This document shows, in pieces, positions 37,938-47,455 of a stretch of 64,000 nucleotides of DNA (within the stretch, counting starts at the first letter, position 1; every line of letters starts with the position of its first letter). The notes under the pieces are model-generated. The model made no database searches. It was not told the DNA's origin and saw only the letters and a list, made by a program, of their open reading frames with translations. The stretch is from contig NZ_JH719393.1 of assembly GCF_000271845.1 (NCBI RefSeq), positions 558,001 to 622,000 of the forward strand, in the 5' to 3' direction. The stretch is from Rhizobium leguminosarum bv. trifolii WSM2297. GTDB lineage: Bacteria; Pseudomonadota; Alphaproteobacteria; Rhizobiales; Rhizobiaceae. The position numbers were made by a program, and so were the translations under genes.

Positions 37938-39446
37938 CTACCAAGTGGCGGCGATGTATTTCGTTTCGAGGTATTCGAGCATGCCGTGATGGCTGCCTTC
38001 GCGTCCGAGGCCGCTCTGTTTCATGCCGCCGAACGGTGCGGCCGCGTCGGAGACGACACCGCGGTTAATTCCGACCATGCCGCTTTCCAGCCTGCCCGCG
38101 ACTGCGAGCGCGCGCTTGAGATCCCGGCTAAAGACATAGGATACCAGTCCGTATTCGCTATCATTGGCCAACTCGACGACCTCGTCTTCAGTATCAAACA
38201 CGATGATTGGCGCGACCGGACCGAAGATTTCTTCGCGAAGTATCTCGGCGTCGGGAGAGATATCGGCCAAAACGGTTGGCAGATAATAGAAACCCTCGCC
38301 GCTCAGTCTGCTACCACCGGTAACCAGACGGGCTCCCTTGGCGATCGCGTCGTCTACCAACCGCTCCACCTTGGCCACCGCGGCCCCAGTGATCAGCGGG
38401 CCAAGCTGCGTATCCGGCGCCAGACCTGGTCCGACATTGAGCGCCGCCATCTCCTCCGCGAAGCGCCGCGTGAAGTCGGCCGAAATACTTTTTTGGACGT
38501 AGAAGCGGTTCGCAGCCGTGCAGGCCTCACCGCCATTACGCATCTTGGCGACCATTGCGCCGGCGACAGCCATCTCCAGATCGGCATCATCGAATACAAT
38601 GAACGGCGCATTGCCACCCAGTTCCATTGAACAGCTGACGACCTGGTCCGCGGCCTCGCGCAGCAGGATCCTGCCAACCCCTGTCGAGCCGGTGAACGAC
38701 AGCTTCCGTACCCGCTTGTCATGCAGCATTGCGCTGACCACAGGTCCTGCTTTCTTGGTGGTAACGATGTTGACCACTCCAGCGGGAACACCTGCCTGCC
38801 GCATAAGTTCACCGATCGCCAGCGCCGTCAGAGGCGTCTCGGCTGCGGGTTTCAGTATGCAGGTGCAACCCGCAGCCAACGCGGGAGCAATTTTTCGCGT
38901 CGCCATTGCCGCCGGGAAGTTCCAAGGCGTTACCAATACAGCGATACCAATAGGCTCATGGCTCACGATGATCCGGTTTGCGCCGGAAGGTGCTGATCCA
39001 AATTCCCCGGAAGCCCTTACAGCTTCCTCTGCATACCAACGGAAGAACTCGGCCGCGTAGGCGACTTCCGATCTCGCGTCGGGAAGCGCCTTGCCATTTT
39101 CCGTCGTGATCAGCTGTGCCAGCCACTCTGCTTGTTCGAGAAGAAGGTGAAAACACTTCATCAGAACATCCGAGCGGCGGCGCGGCGACGTTGCTTTCCA
39201 GGCAGCAGCTGCCTTTTCTGCCGCATCGACGGCCGCCAGGGCATCCTGTATGTCGCCGTCACAAACCGTAGCGATTGCATCTGCAGTCGAGGGATCGCTG
39301 ACGTCAAAGGTCCGGCCGCCTTTTGCCGAGACCCATTCACCGCCGATGAAAAGTTGGGTTGGAGCTTCGCATACCACAGCAGCCGTCTGCGAAGCGGTAA
39401 CACGGGTGGTTTCAAGTGTCGGAGTTGTTTTCACGTTCAGCACCAT
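37938..39446 (-). CDS. NAD(P)-dependent aldehyde dehydrogenase (succinate-semialdehyde dehydrogenase-like)
   Basis: 502-residue aldehyde dehydrogenase of the GabD subgroup. Substrate channel VTPWNFPAAMATRK, NAD-binding SFTGSTGVGR, catalytic Glu in MELGGNAP and catalytic Cys in NGGEACTAANR are all present. The C-terminal PFGGMKQSGLGREG fits the subgroup. ATG 39446 lies only about 30 bp from the predicted TATATT box and has no good ribosome-binding site, so the message may be nearly leaderless. Its promoter-operator is nearly identical to that of the ABC/FAD oxidoreductase/acs operon. It probably oxidises the aldehyde formed by that operon's oxidoreductase. Confidence 0.87.
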   Translation of the reverse strand: MVLNVKTTPTLETTRVTASQTAAVVCEAPTQLFIGGEWVSAKGGRTFDVSDPSTADAIATVCDGDIQDALAAVDAAEKAAAAWKATSPRRRSDVLMKCFHLLLEQAEWLAQLITTENGKALPDARSEVAYAAEFFRWYAEEAVRASGEFGSAPSGANRIIVSHEPIGIAVLVTPWNFPAAMATRKIAPALAAGCTCILKPAAETPLTALAIGELMRQAGVPAGVVNIVTTKKAGPVVSAMLHDKRVRKLSFTGSTGVGRILLREAADQVVSCSMELGGNAPFIVFDDADLEMAVAGAMVAKMRNGGEACTAANRFYVQKSISADFTRRFAEEMAALNVGPGLAPDTQLGPLITGAAVAKVERLVDDAIAKGARLVTGGSRLSGEGFYYLPTVLADISPDAEILREEIFGPVAPIIVFDTEDEVVELANDSEYGLVSYVFSRDLKRALAVAGRLESGMVGINRGVVSDAAAPFGGMKQSGLGREGSHHGMLEYLETKYIAATW

Positions 39447-39522
39447 TCGCTACCAATTAGGATCGTTGTGCGATCAATATAGAATTGGTTTGACGATTGG
39501 TGTCAATATAGATCAAATTGGT
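39441..39522. promoter_or_regulatory. GntR operator-promoter module 2 (aldehyde dehydrogenase)
   Basis: Almost the same sequence and order as 9359-9441. Minus-strand TTGACA (39506-39501), 19-bp spacer and TATATT (39481-39476), with ACCAAT half-sites in and around the spacer. Bases 39496-39522 are identical to 9415-9441. Unlike module 1, the block overlaps the start codon of the gene it controls. Confidence 0.72.
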
Positions 39523-39888
39523 CGCGGATAATTTTCGATCTGCTGAAATCGCGGCGTTGCGATCAACAAAAACAGCGAAACGCCTGATGTCTCGAATCTG
39601 GCTAAAGGGAGAACGCCTGCTAAAGCAGCCTCTCGGTCGACGCAAACGATCGTCACGCGGCCTTTTGGACGCGCTCGTACGCCACATGATGAGCCACTTC
39701 TCGGCTTCAGTTTGATAATTGTTTCAAACGCCATGACGCAGATCCGGGGGGCAAGCGGAGGTCCACTGCGCAGGACCCGTCCCCGTCCCGGATCGTTTTT
39801 GATTTCAGAAGAGGCCTGCTTCTTTCGTAGGACGAAGCAGCCTGGAACGAGCGCGCGCATATTGCCCTGCTCCACCCGCCGGGGGTCT
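39523..39888. other. Intergenic gap behind the shared operator
   Basis: About 365 bp with no convincing gene. A short plus-strand frame at 39518-39715 occupies the place that gntR holds at the other copy of the operator, but its similarity to a GntR domain is too weak to call. Confidence 0.3.
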
Positions 39889-40308
39889 TCATCCCCGTCT
39901 TTCGGTGACCTCGCGCACCGCTGCGATTGCCTCGTCAACGGCGACACGATCGACGTCGAGATGGGTGACCCAGCGCATTCGCCCACCTGGCCAGAAACTC
40001 GCCGCAATCCCGCGCTGACGCAGCGCCTCGGATAACCGGGTCGCCAGCTCGGGCGCGAGCTCAACGAACACCATGTTGGACTGCGGCGGCTTAGCTGTCA
40101 GTCCTGTGATTTCCGCGAATCCGTCGGCAAGAGCCTTGGCATTGGCATGATCCTCGGCCAGACGTTGGACATGGTGGTCGAGGGCATGCAGCCCGGCCGC
40201 CGCAACTATTCCCGCCTGCCGCATGCCCCCGCTGAGCATCTTGCGCCAACGGCGTGCCCGCCCGATCAACTTTACATCCCCGACCAGCACTGATCCGAGC
40301 GGCGTCAC
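39889..40308 (-). pseudogene. Low-specificity threonine aldolase, C-terminal remnant
   Basis: About 138 codons that match the C-terminal 40 per cent of LtaE-type aldolases (PLP enzyme splitting L-threonine into glycine and acetaldehyde). Recognisable segments are PLGSVLVGD, RRWRKMLSGGMRQAG and AGLHALDHHVQRLAEDHANA. The N-terminal two thirds, including the PLP lysine just before GSVLVGD, are missing. The frame continues upstream only as antisense of the Lrp fragment. The break lies within about 15 bp of the point where the neighbouring Lrp gene is cut. Confidence 0.82.
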
Positions 40309-40311
40309 AGC

Positions 40312-40725
40312 AGCGAGGAACTCGGCGCGCTGGTTGGTCTTTCGGCCACCGCGGTGCAGCGCCGTCTCAAGCGACTGCGTCAGGCGGGTGTGATTGAGGC
40401 GGAGGTTGCGGTTGTGAAGCCTAAATCCGTCGGCCGGCCGATCGCAATGCTTGTGTTGGTCACGCTCGAGCGGGAAAGGGCCGACATCGTCGACCGGTTC
40501 AAGCAATCGATCCGCCAGACACCGGAAGTTATGAACGGCTACTATGTAACGGGAGACGCGGACTTCGTCCTGATTGTCACTGCTCAAAGCATGGAGGATT
40601 ACGAAGTCTTTACCCGCAAGTTCTTCTACGAAACTCCCGATATAAAAGGCTTCAAGACGATGGTGGTCATGGACCGTGTCAAAACGGGCTTTTCAGTTCC
40701 GATCGACTTTGATCACTTTTCCTGA
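40312..40725 (+). pseudogene. Lrp/AsnC-family regulator lacking its N-terminus
   Basis: The frame enters in mid helix-turn-helix (LVGLSATAVQRRLKRLRQAG) and continues through a normal RAM domain (YYVTGDADFVLIVTAQ) to a normal C-terminus near 40725. About 25-30 N-terminal residues, the start codon and the promoter are lost; an upstream stop closes the frame. An internal ATG at 40354 would give only 123 residues without a working DNA-binding domain. Originally divergent from the threonine aldolase remnant. Confidence 0.8.
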
Positions 40726-40978
40726 GATTGCCACAGCGTCGGCTCAGACGCGTCGTCCTCGCTGAAAGTCGATTGGCACTTCGACGGACTGCACTGAGCA
40801 GGTGAGCTTTTCCTCATCCGGTTCATTATGTCCGATGCTCAAGCCGGACGGACGGGCACGCGGCAAACAGTCAGTGTCATGAGCAAAATGCACGGTAGAT
40901 TGGTCTGTTTGTACCGTTCCGACTGAGCGATCCGTATCCAATGATATGCGCACAAATCGCTTCACCGGAGGAACCCAC

Positions 40979-42040
40979 ATGAAAATCTATAATATTGCTC
41001 TAATCGGATTTGGTGGCGTCAACCGCGCTTTGGCCGAGCTCATCGCGTCGAGGAACCCGCTGTGGGAACGGGATCTCGATTTCCGCCTGAACATCGTGGC
41101 CGTTAGCGATCTCTATCTGGGTTCCGTTGTTTCGCCGAACGGCCTGGATGCCAAGACCCTCGTGGAAGCAAAATTCGCCAAGGGCGGCTTCGGCGGGCTA
41201 TCTGGCGGCAGCGCGGAAGCTGACAACGAGGCTATCATCAAGACCGCGCCTGCCGACATCATCGTGGAAGCGACATTTACGAACCCGGGGGATGGCGAGC
41301 CCGCCGTTTCTCACTGCCGCTGGGCCCTCACGTCCGGCAAGCACGTCGTCACCACGAACAAGGGGCCCGTCGCAATCGCCGCTCAGGAACTGAAGGCTGT
41401 TGCAAAGGCGAACGGCGTCCATTTCGAGTATGAGGGCTCCGTCATGAGCGGTACGCCGGTCATACGCATGGCCGAGAAGACCCTTGCCGGCGCAGAGGTG
41501 AAAGGGTTCGAAGGAATCCTCAATGGTACATCGAACTTCGTGCTCGGCCGCATGGAAAACGGTCTGGACTTCGCCAGCGCCGTCGCGGAAGCACAGTCGC
41601 TCGGCTATGCCGAAGCAGATCCGACCGCCGACGTCGAAGGTTTCGACGTTCGTCTGAAGGTAGTGATCTTGGCAAACGAGCTACTGGGGGCAAACCTTAA
41701 GCCGGAGGACATCTCCTGCAATGGCATCTCCAAGCTGTCTCCTTCAGACATTCAGGCAGCGGTCAAGGCTGAAAGCCGTTGGAAATTGATCGGATCTGCA
41801 GTTCGCAATGCCGACGGGACGATAACCGGCAGCGTCGCGCCCAAACAGCTTCCCCTCGGGCATCCGCTCGCCGGCGTCAACGGCGCTACCAATGCCGTTT
41901 CCCTGAACACGGAACTGCTCGGCTCGGTCACCGTCACCGGCCCGGGCGCCGGCCGGATCGAAACCGCCTACGCTCTGCTGTCCGACATCGTGGCTATCCA
42001 CAATGCCCACTCGCCCAAACTCGCGAAGGAGGCCGCGTGA
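40979..42040 (+). CDS. Homoserine dehydrogenase-like oxidoreductase
   Basis: 353-residue short homoserine dehydrogenase without the C-terminal ACT domain. NAD(P) motif [13 protein letters not shown] is at residues 6-18, the catalytic NKGP is near 122-125, and the family signature [14 protein letters not shown] near 180-193 is intact, with [11 protein letters not shown] following. ATG 40979 follows CCGGAGGA. The missing feedback domain, and neighbours that continue to aspartate and fumarate, suggest a catabolic role: homoserine to aspartate semialdehyde. Homoserine is abundant in pea root exudate, and R. leguminosarum bv. viciae is known to carry a plasmid homoserine cluster with a homoserine dehydrogenase. 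TGATG overlap with the next gene. Confidence 0.85.
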   Translation: MKIYNIALIGFGGVNRALAELIASRNPLWERDLDFRLNIVAVSDLYLGSVVSPNGLDAKTLVEAKFAKGGFGGLSGGSAEADNEAIIKTAPADIIVEATFTNPGDGEPAVSHCRWALTSGKHVVTTNKGPVAIAAQELKAVAKANGVHFEYEGSVMSGTPVIRMAEKTLAGAEVKGFEGILNGTSNFVLGRMENGLDFASAVAEAQSLGYAEADPTADVEGFDVRLKVVILANELLGANLKPEDISCNGISKLSPSDIQAAVKAESRWKLIGSAVRNADGTITGSVAPKQLPLGHPLAGVNGATNAVSLNTELLGSVTVTGPGAGRIETAYALLSDIVAIHNAHSPKLAKEAA

Positions 42041-43452
42041 TGCCCGGTTTAGCCTTGAAAACCAGCTCTTCCGACGAGATCATTGTCTGTAACCCTTTCG
42101 ACGGCAGCCTTATCGGAGCCGTCCGCGAGACCGATGCCAATGCTGTGGACCTGTTGCTGAAACGCGCCAGACGCGGCGCGCAGATCGCGCGGTCGCTCCC
42201 CCGCCACCAGCGCTCTGCAATTCTTGAAAAGGCCGCAGCTGCGGTCGAGGAACGCAAGGAGGAATTCGCGCTCCTGATCGTGCGGGAAGCGGGGAAGACA
42301 ATCACCCAGGCCCGCAAGGAAGCGACACGTTGCGTCAACACGCTGAAACTCTCTGCGGAAGAGGCCAAGCGGAATGCTGGCGAAGTCATCCCCTTTGATG
42401 CCTATGCCGGATCCGAGTCTCGTCAAGGCTGGTACACCCGGGAGCCACTGGGCATCATCACGGCCATCACGCCTCATAATGACCCGCTCAATCTCGTGGC
42501 GCACAAGCTTGGCCCCGCCATTGCCGGCGCCAATGCGGTACTTCTGAAGCCGTCGGAGCTTACGCCACTATCGGCCATCAAGCTGGTAGAGGTGTTGATC
42601 GAAAGCGGTTTGCCGGACGAGGTCGTCACGGTCGCTGTCGGCGGCGCCGACCTGGGCAAAGCGCTCGTTTCGGCAAAAGACGTCCGTATGATCTCCTTCA
42701 CAGGCGGCTTTGCCACCGGCGAGGCCATCGCAAAATCTGCGGGCATCAAGAAGCTCGCGATGGATCTCGGCGGCAATGCACCGGTCATCGTGACGGAAAA
42801 CAGCGATGTCGACGCCGCCGTGGAAGATTGCGTTTCAGGTTCGTTCTGGGCGGCTGGCCAGAACTGCATCGGAACGCAGCGGATTCTGGTCCAGCGTCCG
42901 ATCTACGAACGGTTCAAGACCGAATTCTTGGCGCAGTCCGCCAAGTTGAAAACCGGCGACCCGATGGACCCTGATACTGACATGGGCCCGATGATCTCCG
43001 AACACGCGGTGACCCGCGCCGCCGCCATGGTGGAGCGCGCGATCGCTGCTGGTGCGACGCTGCTTTGCGGTCACAAGCCCTCGGGCACCCTCTATCCCCC
43101 GACCGTCTTGGAAAACGTGCCGGCGGCCTGCGACGTGTTGAACGACGAGGTCTTCGCACCGGTAGTCATATTGCAGCCCTTTGGCAGCCTAGATGAGGCC
43201 ATAGAGCTGGCGAACAACCCGGAATATAGCCTTCATGCGGGGATCTTTACCAACGATCTCACTGAGGCCTTGGATGCTGCCAAACGGATCGATGCCGGGG
43301 GTGTCATGATCAATCAATCCTCGGACTATCGGTTCGACGCGATGCCGTTTGGCGGGTTCAAGTACGGCAGCATGGGACGCGAAGGCGTTCGTTTTGCCTA
43401 TGAGGACATGACTCAGCCGAAGGTCGTCTGCATCACGCGCCTGCAGCGTTAA
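42040..43452 (+). CDS. Aldehyde dehydrogenase (candidate aspartate-semialdehyde oxidising)
   Basis: 470-residue NAD(P)-dependent aldehyde dehydrogenase. [15 protein letters not shown] replaces the usual P-W-N region, NAD-binding [10 protein letters not shown] is present, the catalytic Glu is in MDLGGNAP and the catalytic Cys in [11 protein letters not shown] chose ATG 42040 (MPGLALK), which overlaps the dehydrogenase stop by one base; the longer frame to 41779 reads inside that gene. Tight coupling to the homoserine dehydrogenase suggests it oxidises aspartate semialdehyde directly to aspartate, bypassing the phosphate. This substrate is inferred from order only. Confidence 0.84.
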   Translation: MPGLALKTSSSDEIIVCNPFDGSLIGAVRETDANAVDLLLKRARRGAQIARSLPRHQRSAILEKAAAAVEERKEEFALLIVREAGKTITQARKEATRCVNTLKLSAEEAKRNAGEVIPFDAYAGSESRQGWYTREPLGIITAITPHNDPLNLVAHKLGPAIAGANAVLLKPSELTPLSAIKLVEVLIESGLPDEVVTVAVGGADLGKALVSAKDVRMISFTGGFATGEAIAKSAGIKKLAMDLGGNAPVIVTENSDVDAAVEDCVSGSFWAAGQNCIGTQRILVQRPIYERFKTEFLAQSAKLKTGDPMDPDTDMGPMISEHAVTRAAAMVERAIAAGATLLCGHKPSGTLYPPTVLENVPAACDVLNDEVFAPVVILQPFGSLDEAIELANNPEYSLHAGIFTNDLTEALDAAKRIDAGGVMINQSSDYRFDAMPFGGFKYGSMGREGVRFAYEDMTQPKVVCITRLQR

Positions 43453-43489
43453 TCGGCGCCGCCGCCCAATGCTACTTTCGGAGGTTATG

Positions 43490-44368
43490 ATGTTCAAAGG
43501 ATCTATCACCGCGCTTGTGACGCCATTTGCCGATGGGAAGGTCGACGAGGCTGCGCTTTGCAGCCTTATCGAATGGCAGATCGCCGAGGGCACGTCAGGG
43601 CTTGTCCCCTGCGGGACAACGGGGGAAAGCCCGACGCTCAGTCATGCCGAACACAAACAAGTCGTGGAGATCGCGATCGAAGCTGCGAATGGTCGCGTTC
43701 CGGTCATTGCCGGCGCCGGCTCCAACAGCACCGAGGAAGCAATCAGCTTCGTGCGGCCCGCCCAGGAGGCCGGCGCGGACGGTTTGCTAATCGTCTCACC
43801 GTACTACAATAAGCCCACGCAAGAGGGGATCTATCGGCACTTTAAGGCCATCGACGCTGAAGCTTCGATTCCGATAATCGTCTACAACATTCCGGGTCGG
43901 AGTGTGATCGATGTTCAAGTCGAAACGCTTGCCCGCATTTTTAAAGATTGTCCGAACGTCAAGGGCGTCAAGGACGCGACAGGCAATCTCTTGCGCCCGT
44001 CACTGGAGCGGATGGCCTGCGGCAAGGAGTTCAATCTTCTCACTGGCGAAGATGGCACGGCGCTGGGCTACATGGCCCACGGCGGCCACGGCTGCATCTC
44101 GGTGACCGCGAATGTCGCCCCCCGGCTCTGTGCAGATTTCCAACGGGCATGTCTGGGGGGTGATTTCGCGGCGGCACTGGCTCTTCAAGATCGACTGATG
44201 CCCCTACACCGTGCGCTGTTCCTCGAGACCAGCCCGGCTGGCGTGAAGTTCGCGTTGGCGCAACTTTCGAAGATCCGCGGCGACCTGCGCCTTCCGCTCG
44301 TCGAGGTGAGCCCAGCTGTTAAGGAAGCCATCGCTCAGGCGATGCGCCACGCTGGAATCCTGGATTAG
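43490..44368 (+). CDS. dapA: 4-hydroxy-tetrahydrodipicolinate synthase (DapA)
   Basis: 292-residue class I aldolase, exactly the usual DapA length. The Schiff-base lysine is K161 in GVKDATG, the catalytic tyrosine Y132 in YNIPGR, and the threonine pair is in PCGTTGES (T43/T44). It condenses aspartate semialdehyde and pyruvate. ATG 43490 has GGAGG at a better distance than ATG 43487. In a homoserine-breakdown operon it may drain excess aspartate semialdehyde toward lysine, or act as a related aldolase on another 2-oxo acid; the intact K/Y/T set supports true DapA chemistry. Confidence 0.87.
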   Translation: MFKGSITALVTPFADGKVDEAALCSLIEWQIAEGTSGLVPCGTTGESPTLSHAEHKQVVEIAIEAANGRVPVIAGAGSNSTEEAISFVRPAQEAGADGLLIVSPYYNKPTQEGIYRHFKAIDAEASIPIIVYNIPGRSVIDVQVETLARIFKDCPNVKGVKDATGNLLRPSLERMACGKEFNLLTGEDGTALGYMAHGGHGCISVTANVAPRLCADFQRACLGGDFAAALALQDRLMPLHRALFLETSPAGVKFALAQLSKIRGDLRLPLVEVSPAVKEAIAQAMRHAGILD

Positions 44369-44378
44369 GGGGCGGAAA

Positions 44379-45776
44379 ATGAGAACTGAACGCATAGAGG
44401 CCGATTTGATCGGCCCCCTTCCCATCCCTGGTGATGTTCTATACGGCGTCCATACGCGTCGAGCTGAGCTCAATTTCAACGTTTCAGGCTTTCGCCTCAA
44501 AGACTTCCCCGAACTCGTTCAATCCATGGCTATGGTCAAGAAAGCGGCCGCGTGCGCGAACGCTGACCTTGGGCTTCTGTCTGCGGAAAAAGCGTCGGCG
44601 ATCTCTCAGGCTTGCGATGATCTGATCGAGTTGAAGTGCGTTGATGAGAACTTCCCGGTCGATATGATGCAGGGTGGGGCGGGGACGTCCACCAACATGA
44701 ACGTCAACGAGGTTATCGCTAACCTGGCTCTGCTAAAGCTCGGGGCGCCGGTGGGCGACTACGACAAGCTTCATCCCAATGATGACGTGAACCTTTGCCA
44801 ATCGACAAACGATGTCTACCCGACCGCACTCCGTCTGACCATTCTTCGCGCTTGCGAGGGGTTGATAGCGTCCCAGGTCGGGCTGCGCGATGCCTTCCGT
44901 GCGAAAGCGCGTGAGTATGCGACTGCGCTGAAAGTCGGCCGCACTCAATTGCAAGATGCCGTCCCAATGACAGCCGGGCAAGAGTTTGATGCTTTCGCCG
45001 AACTGATCGACGAAGACATTAATCAAGTGCAGTCCGCTGCCAGGTTGTTGAAGGAAGTTAACCTCGGCGGATCTGCAATCGGAACCTCAATTAACGTCCC
45101 CCGCGGCTTTCGGGACGCGGCTTGCGCCCACCTCACGCAGATTTCCGGTATTCAGGTAATTCCCGCTCGAAACTTGATTGAAGCTACATCCGACACTGGC
45201 GGCTTCGTATCATTCTCCAGTATTCTCAAGCGAATTGCTGTGAAGCTGACCAAAGTCTGCAATGATTTGCGGCTCTTGAGCAGTGGTCCGAGGGGTGGCC
45301 TTGGTGAGATCCGACTCCCGCCTGTGCAAGCCGGATCCTCAATCATGCCCGGTAAAGTGAATGCCGTCATTCCAGAAATGATGAACCAGATCGGATTCCA
45401 GGTTATCGGAAATGATCTCACTGTCACGCTGGCGGCAAGCGCGGGGCAGTTGCAACTCAATGCGATGGAGCCGGTGATCATCCTCAACATCCTTCAGTCG
45501 ATGCGGATGTTGACGCGTGGGATGGAAATTTTTCAGCAGCGATGCGTCGATGGCATTGAAGTTGATGTCGACCGGTGCAGGGACCTCCTCGATCGGTCTC
45601 TCGTCCTCGCGACGCCGTTGGCAATGCTTATCGGATACAGCAAGGCAGCGCATCTTTCCAAGAAGGCGCTTGCCGAAAAGCGGGGGCTGCGACAGGTCGT
45701 GGAAGAGGAAGGGATCTTGGCCTCCAGTCAAGTTGAAGAGCTCTTTGAAGGTAGCGCTGCCTTCGCAAATTTCTGA
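44379..45776 (+). CDS. aspA: Aspartate ammonia-lyase (aspartase)
   Basis: 465-residue member of the fumarase/aspartase superfamily. The signature GSSIMPGKVN is near residues 322-331, GGAGTSTNMNVNEV near 100-113, and HPNDDVNLCQSTND near 127-140, with the TSTNMN and S-T-N-D elements as in aspartase and fumarase C. Aspartase (L-aspartate to fumarate + ammonia) is favoured over fumarase by the neighbours, which lead to aspartate. ATG 44379 follows GGGGG. It would finish the route homoserine to aspartate semialdehyde to aspartate to fumarate. Confidence 0.85.
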   Translation: MRTERIEADLIGPLPIPGDVLYGVHTRRAELNFNVSGFRLKDFPELVQSMAMVKKAAACANADLGLLSAEKASAISQACDDLIELKCVDENFPVDMMQGGAGTSTNMNVNEVIANLALLKLGAPVGDYDKLHPNDDVNLCQSTNDVYPTALRLTILRACEGLIASQVGLRDAFRAKAREYATALKVGRTQLQDAVPMTAGQEFDAFAELIDEDINQVQSAARLLKEVNLGGSAIGTSINVPRGFRDAACAHLTQISGIQVIPARNLIEATSDTGGFVSFSSILKRIAVKLTKVCNDLRLLSSGPRGGLGEIRLPPVQAGSSIMPGKVNAVIPEMMNQIGFQVIGNDLTVTLAASAGQLQLNAMEPVIILNILQSMRMLTRGMEIFQQRCVDGIEVDVDRCRDLLDRSLVLATPLAMLIGYSKAAHLSKKALAEKRGLRQVVEEEGILASSQVEELFEGSAAFANF

Positions 45777-45806
45777 TTGGGTTCATCGGCCGCATAAGGG
45801 TAGGAA

Positions 45807-46592
45807 ATGGCTGTTTTTACCGAGCTTTCTGACGACGATCGCCAACTCATAACCGCAGCTTACGGCTTTACCTCGCTTCTTTCAGTGATTGGGATCGCGG
45901 ACGGCGACACCGAGACGACCTACCTGTTTCGCACCGGGGAGGGTGAATTCATCGTTACACTTTTCGAGAACGGAGCCCAACCTTCAGATCTGGAAAGGGC
46001 CTTCGAAACCATGGAGGCGCTTTATCGACGTGGCGTCCCCTGCCCCAAGCCGTTGCGCACTGTCGACGGCCACGCCACGTCTCGGGCCGCAGGTCGATTG
46101 GTTGCCATCGTGGGCTTCGTACCCGGCGCCTCATCCACATTTGCAAGCCCAGCAAAATGCCTCAGCCTGGGCCGCGTGATAGCTGAAATACACACCGTCC
46201 TGGAACGAAAAGCGAAGTGCAAATCGACGGATCTTCCCGCTGGCGCAATTCACGGCGCATTGGTCCAGGAGAACGTCTTTTTCCTCGGAGAGGAAGTCAG
46301 CGGAGTCATCAACTTCAGGCTTCGGCACGAGGCCGCGCTCGTGTCGGAGCTTGCTGATGCGCTCGTCGGTTTGGCGGGCGATATCAGCGGAGAGCTGAAC
46401 AAAGAGCGTGCGCGAGCGCTACTGCAGGGTTATCAGGGAGTCCGCGGCCTGACTGATGCGGAAAAGAAGGCACTGCCAGGATTCATAATGGCTTCGACAT
46501 CAAAGCGATTTGCGAGCAAGAAGGAAAGAACATTACTACCGGAAATCGCCGTGTTAGCTTACCGGTCGGTAACCCCCGACATTCTAGGTTAA
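45807..46592 (+). CDS. ThrB-like (type II homoserine kinase) pseudokinase
   Basis: 261-residue protein that aligns with APH-fold homoserine kinases: MAVFTELSDDD at the start, GIADGDTETTYLF near 29-41, RGVPCPKPL near 75-83, and NVFFLGEEVSGVINF near 156-170. The catalytic residues are gone. The usual H-A-D-L-F-x-D-N reads HGALVQEN (149-156), so the catalytic Asp is Ala151. The metal-binding I-D-F reads I-N-F, with Asn169. It is also about 60 residues shorter than ThrB. Yet the frame is intact with a ribosome-binding site (TAGGA). It probably no longer phosphorylates and may bind homoserine as a sensor or partner of the adjacent Lrp protein. Confidence 0.78.
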   Translation: MAVFTELSDDDRQLITAAYGFTSLLSVIGIADGDTETTYLFRTGEGEFIVTLFENGAQPSDLERAFETMEALYRRGVPCPKPLRTVDGHATSRAAGRLVAIVGFVPGASSTFASPAKCLSLGRVIAEIHTVLERKAKCKSTDLPAGAIHGALVQENVFFLGEEVSGVINFRLRHEAALVSELADALVGLAGDISGELNKERARALLQGYQGVRGLTDAEKKALPGFIMASTSKRFASKKERTLLPEIAVLAYRSVTPDILG

Positions 46593-46610
46593 GCGTCCCG
46601 GCGAATATCC

Positions 46611-47054
46611 ATGAAATATCTTCTCGATCGAACTGACGAACAAATACTTATCGAATTGAAGGCTAATGCCCGTATCTCGCACGCGGATTTGTCGGCGAAG
46701 GTGAACCTTTCTCGTAACGCCGTGCGGGTGCGAATCGAACGCCTCGAACGAGAAGGCTTCATCAAGGGATATACAATCCTCACCGGGAATGGAGGGAATA
46801 GCCAAAACGTCACGACCGCATTGATTTTCGTCTATCGTCACGATCGCATGCGGGGCGGAGAAGTCCTTCAGGCGCTGCGGAAGATCCCAGAAGTCGTTGC
46901 TTGCGACGTTATGACCGGTGATTTCGATCTCCTCGTGAGGGTCGAGTCCACCGAGGCTGACCGCATCCGACAGATTTGGCAGTCGATTGCCGAGATGCCC
47001 GGCGTGCGCGATACACTGACTGCGTTCGCCCTCTCTTCGGTAATTCGAAAATAA
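46611..47054 (+). CDS. Lrp/AsnC-family regulator of the homoserine operon
   Basis: 147-residue Lrp/AsnC protein: helix-turn-helix ISHADLSAKVNLSRNAVRVR (residues 23-42) and RAM domain with VMTGDFDLLVRVES near 100-113. It differs clearly from the MKLDRID-type pair at 20927 and 34024. Last gene of the operon, 18 bp after the pseudokinase, same strand. It presumably senses homoserine or a product of it and controls the operon. No operator was recognised in the 250 bp before 40979. Confidence 0.88.
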   Translation: MKYLLDRTDEQILIELKANARISHADLSAKVNLSRNAVRVRIERLEREGFIKGYTILTGNGGNSQNVTTALIFVYRHDRMRGGEVLQALRKIPEVVACDVMTGDFDLLVRVESTEADRIRQIWQSIAEMPGVRDTLTAFALSSVIRK

Positions 47055-47455
47055 TCGGGTGTCACCGGTTAAATGCAATCAAGTGTCCGCCCAACAGTAG
47101 CCCGGGGGTCCGAACTTGATCGACGGAGCAAGCTGCTCCTTGACGAGTATCCGTGATATCGCGCCATCACCCCGCTCTATGAGAATGGATTATGATCATT
47201 CCAGCGGGCAGCTCATCCGAGCTATTATCCACAGGTCGCGCTTCGAATGAAGACGTTCCTAAGTGGGCTCCGGCTTAACACCGCCAAGCGGACTTCTCCT
47301 TGCGGATCAAATGGCAAAGGCTAAGTCTTTGGCTCCGGGGTTCGCGTCATCGCCCTCACCACGGCGGAGAAGTACCGCTTCTCCGCCGCTTTGTGGATCA
47401 TTGTTGTCCAGGCCGATCGGTCGCTGCACTCACGTACCGAAGGCGGCGGAGCTGG
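47055..47455. other. Intergenic gap between convergent operons
   Basis: 401 bp without a recognisable gene; contains the strong hairpin at 47362-47388. Confidence 0.4.
47362..47388. terminator. Bidirectional terminator-like hairpin
   Basis: Perfect 11-bp stem CGGCGGAGAAG / CTTCTCCGCCG (47362-47372, 47378-47388) with a 5-nt loop, about 70 nt beyond the cupin stop on the minus strand and downstream of the Lrp gene on the plus strand. Only short T/A runs flank it. Probably ends the M20-ghrA-cupin transcript. Confidence 0.65.

Noticed and set aside
39518..39715. Possible decayed gntR behind operator module 2
   Set aside because: The position mirrors gntR at module 1, but the 65-residue frame shares only a vague L-K-G-E-R-L pattern; not enough to call.
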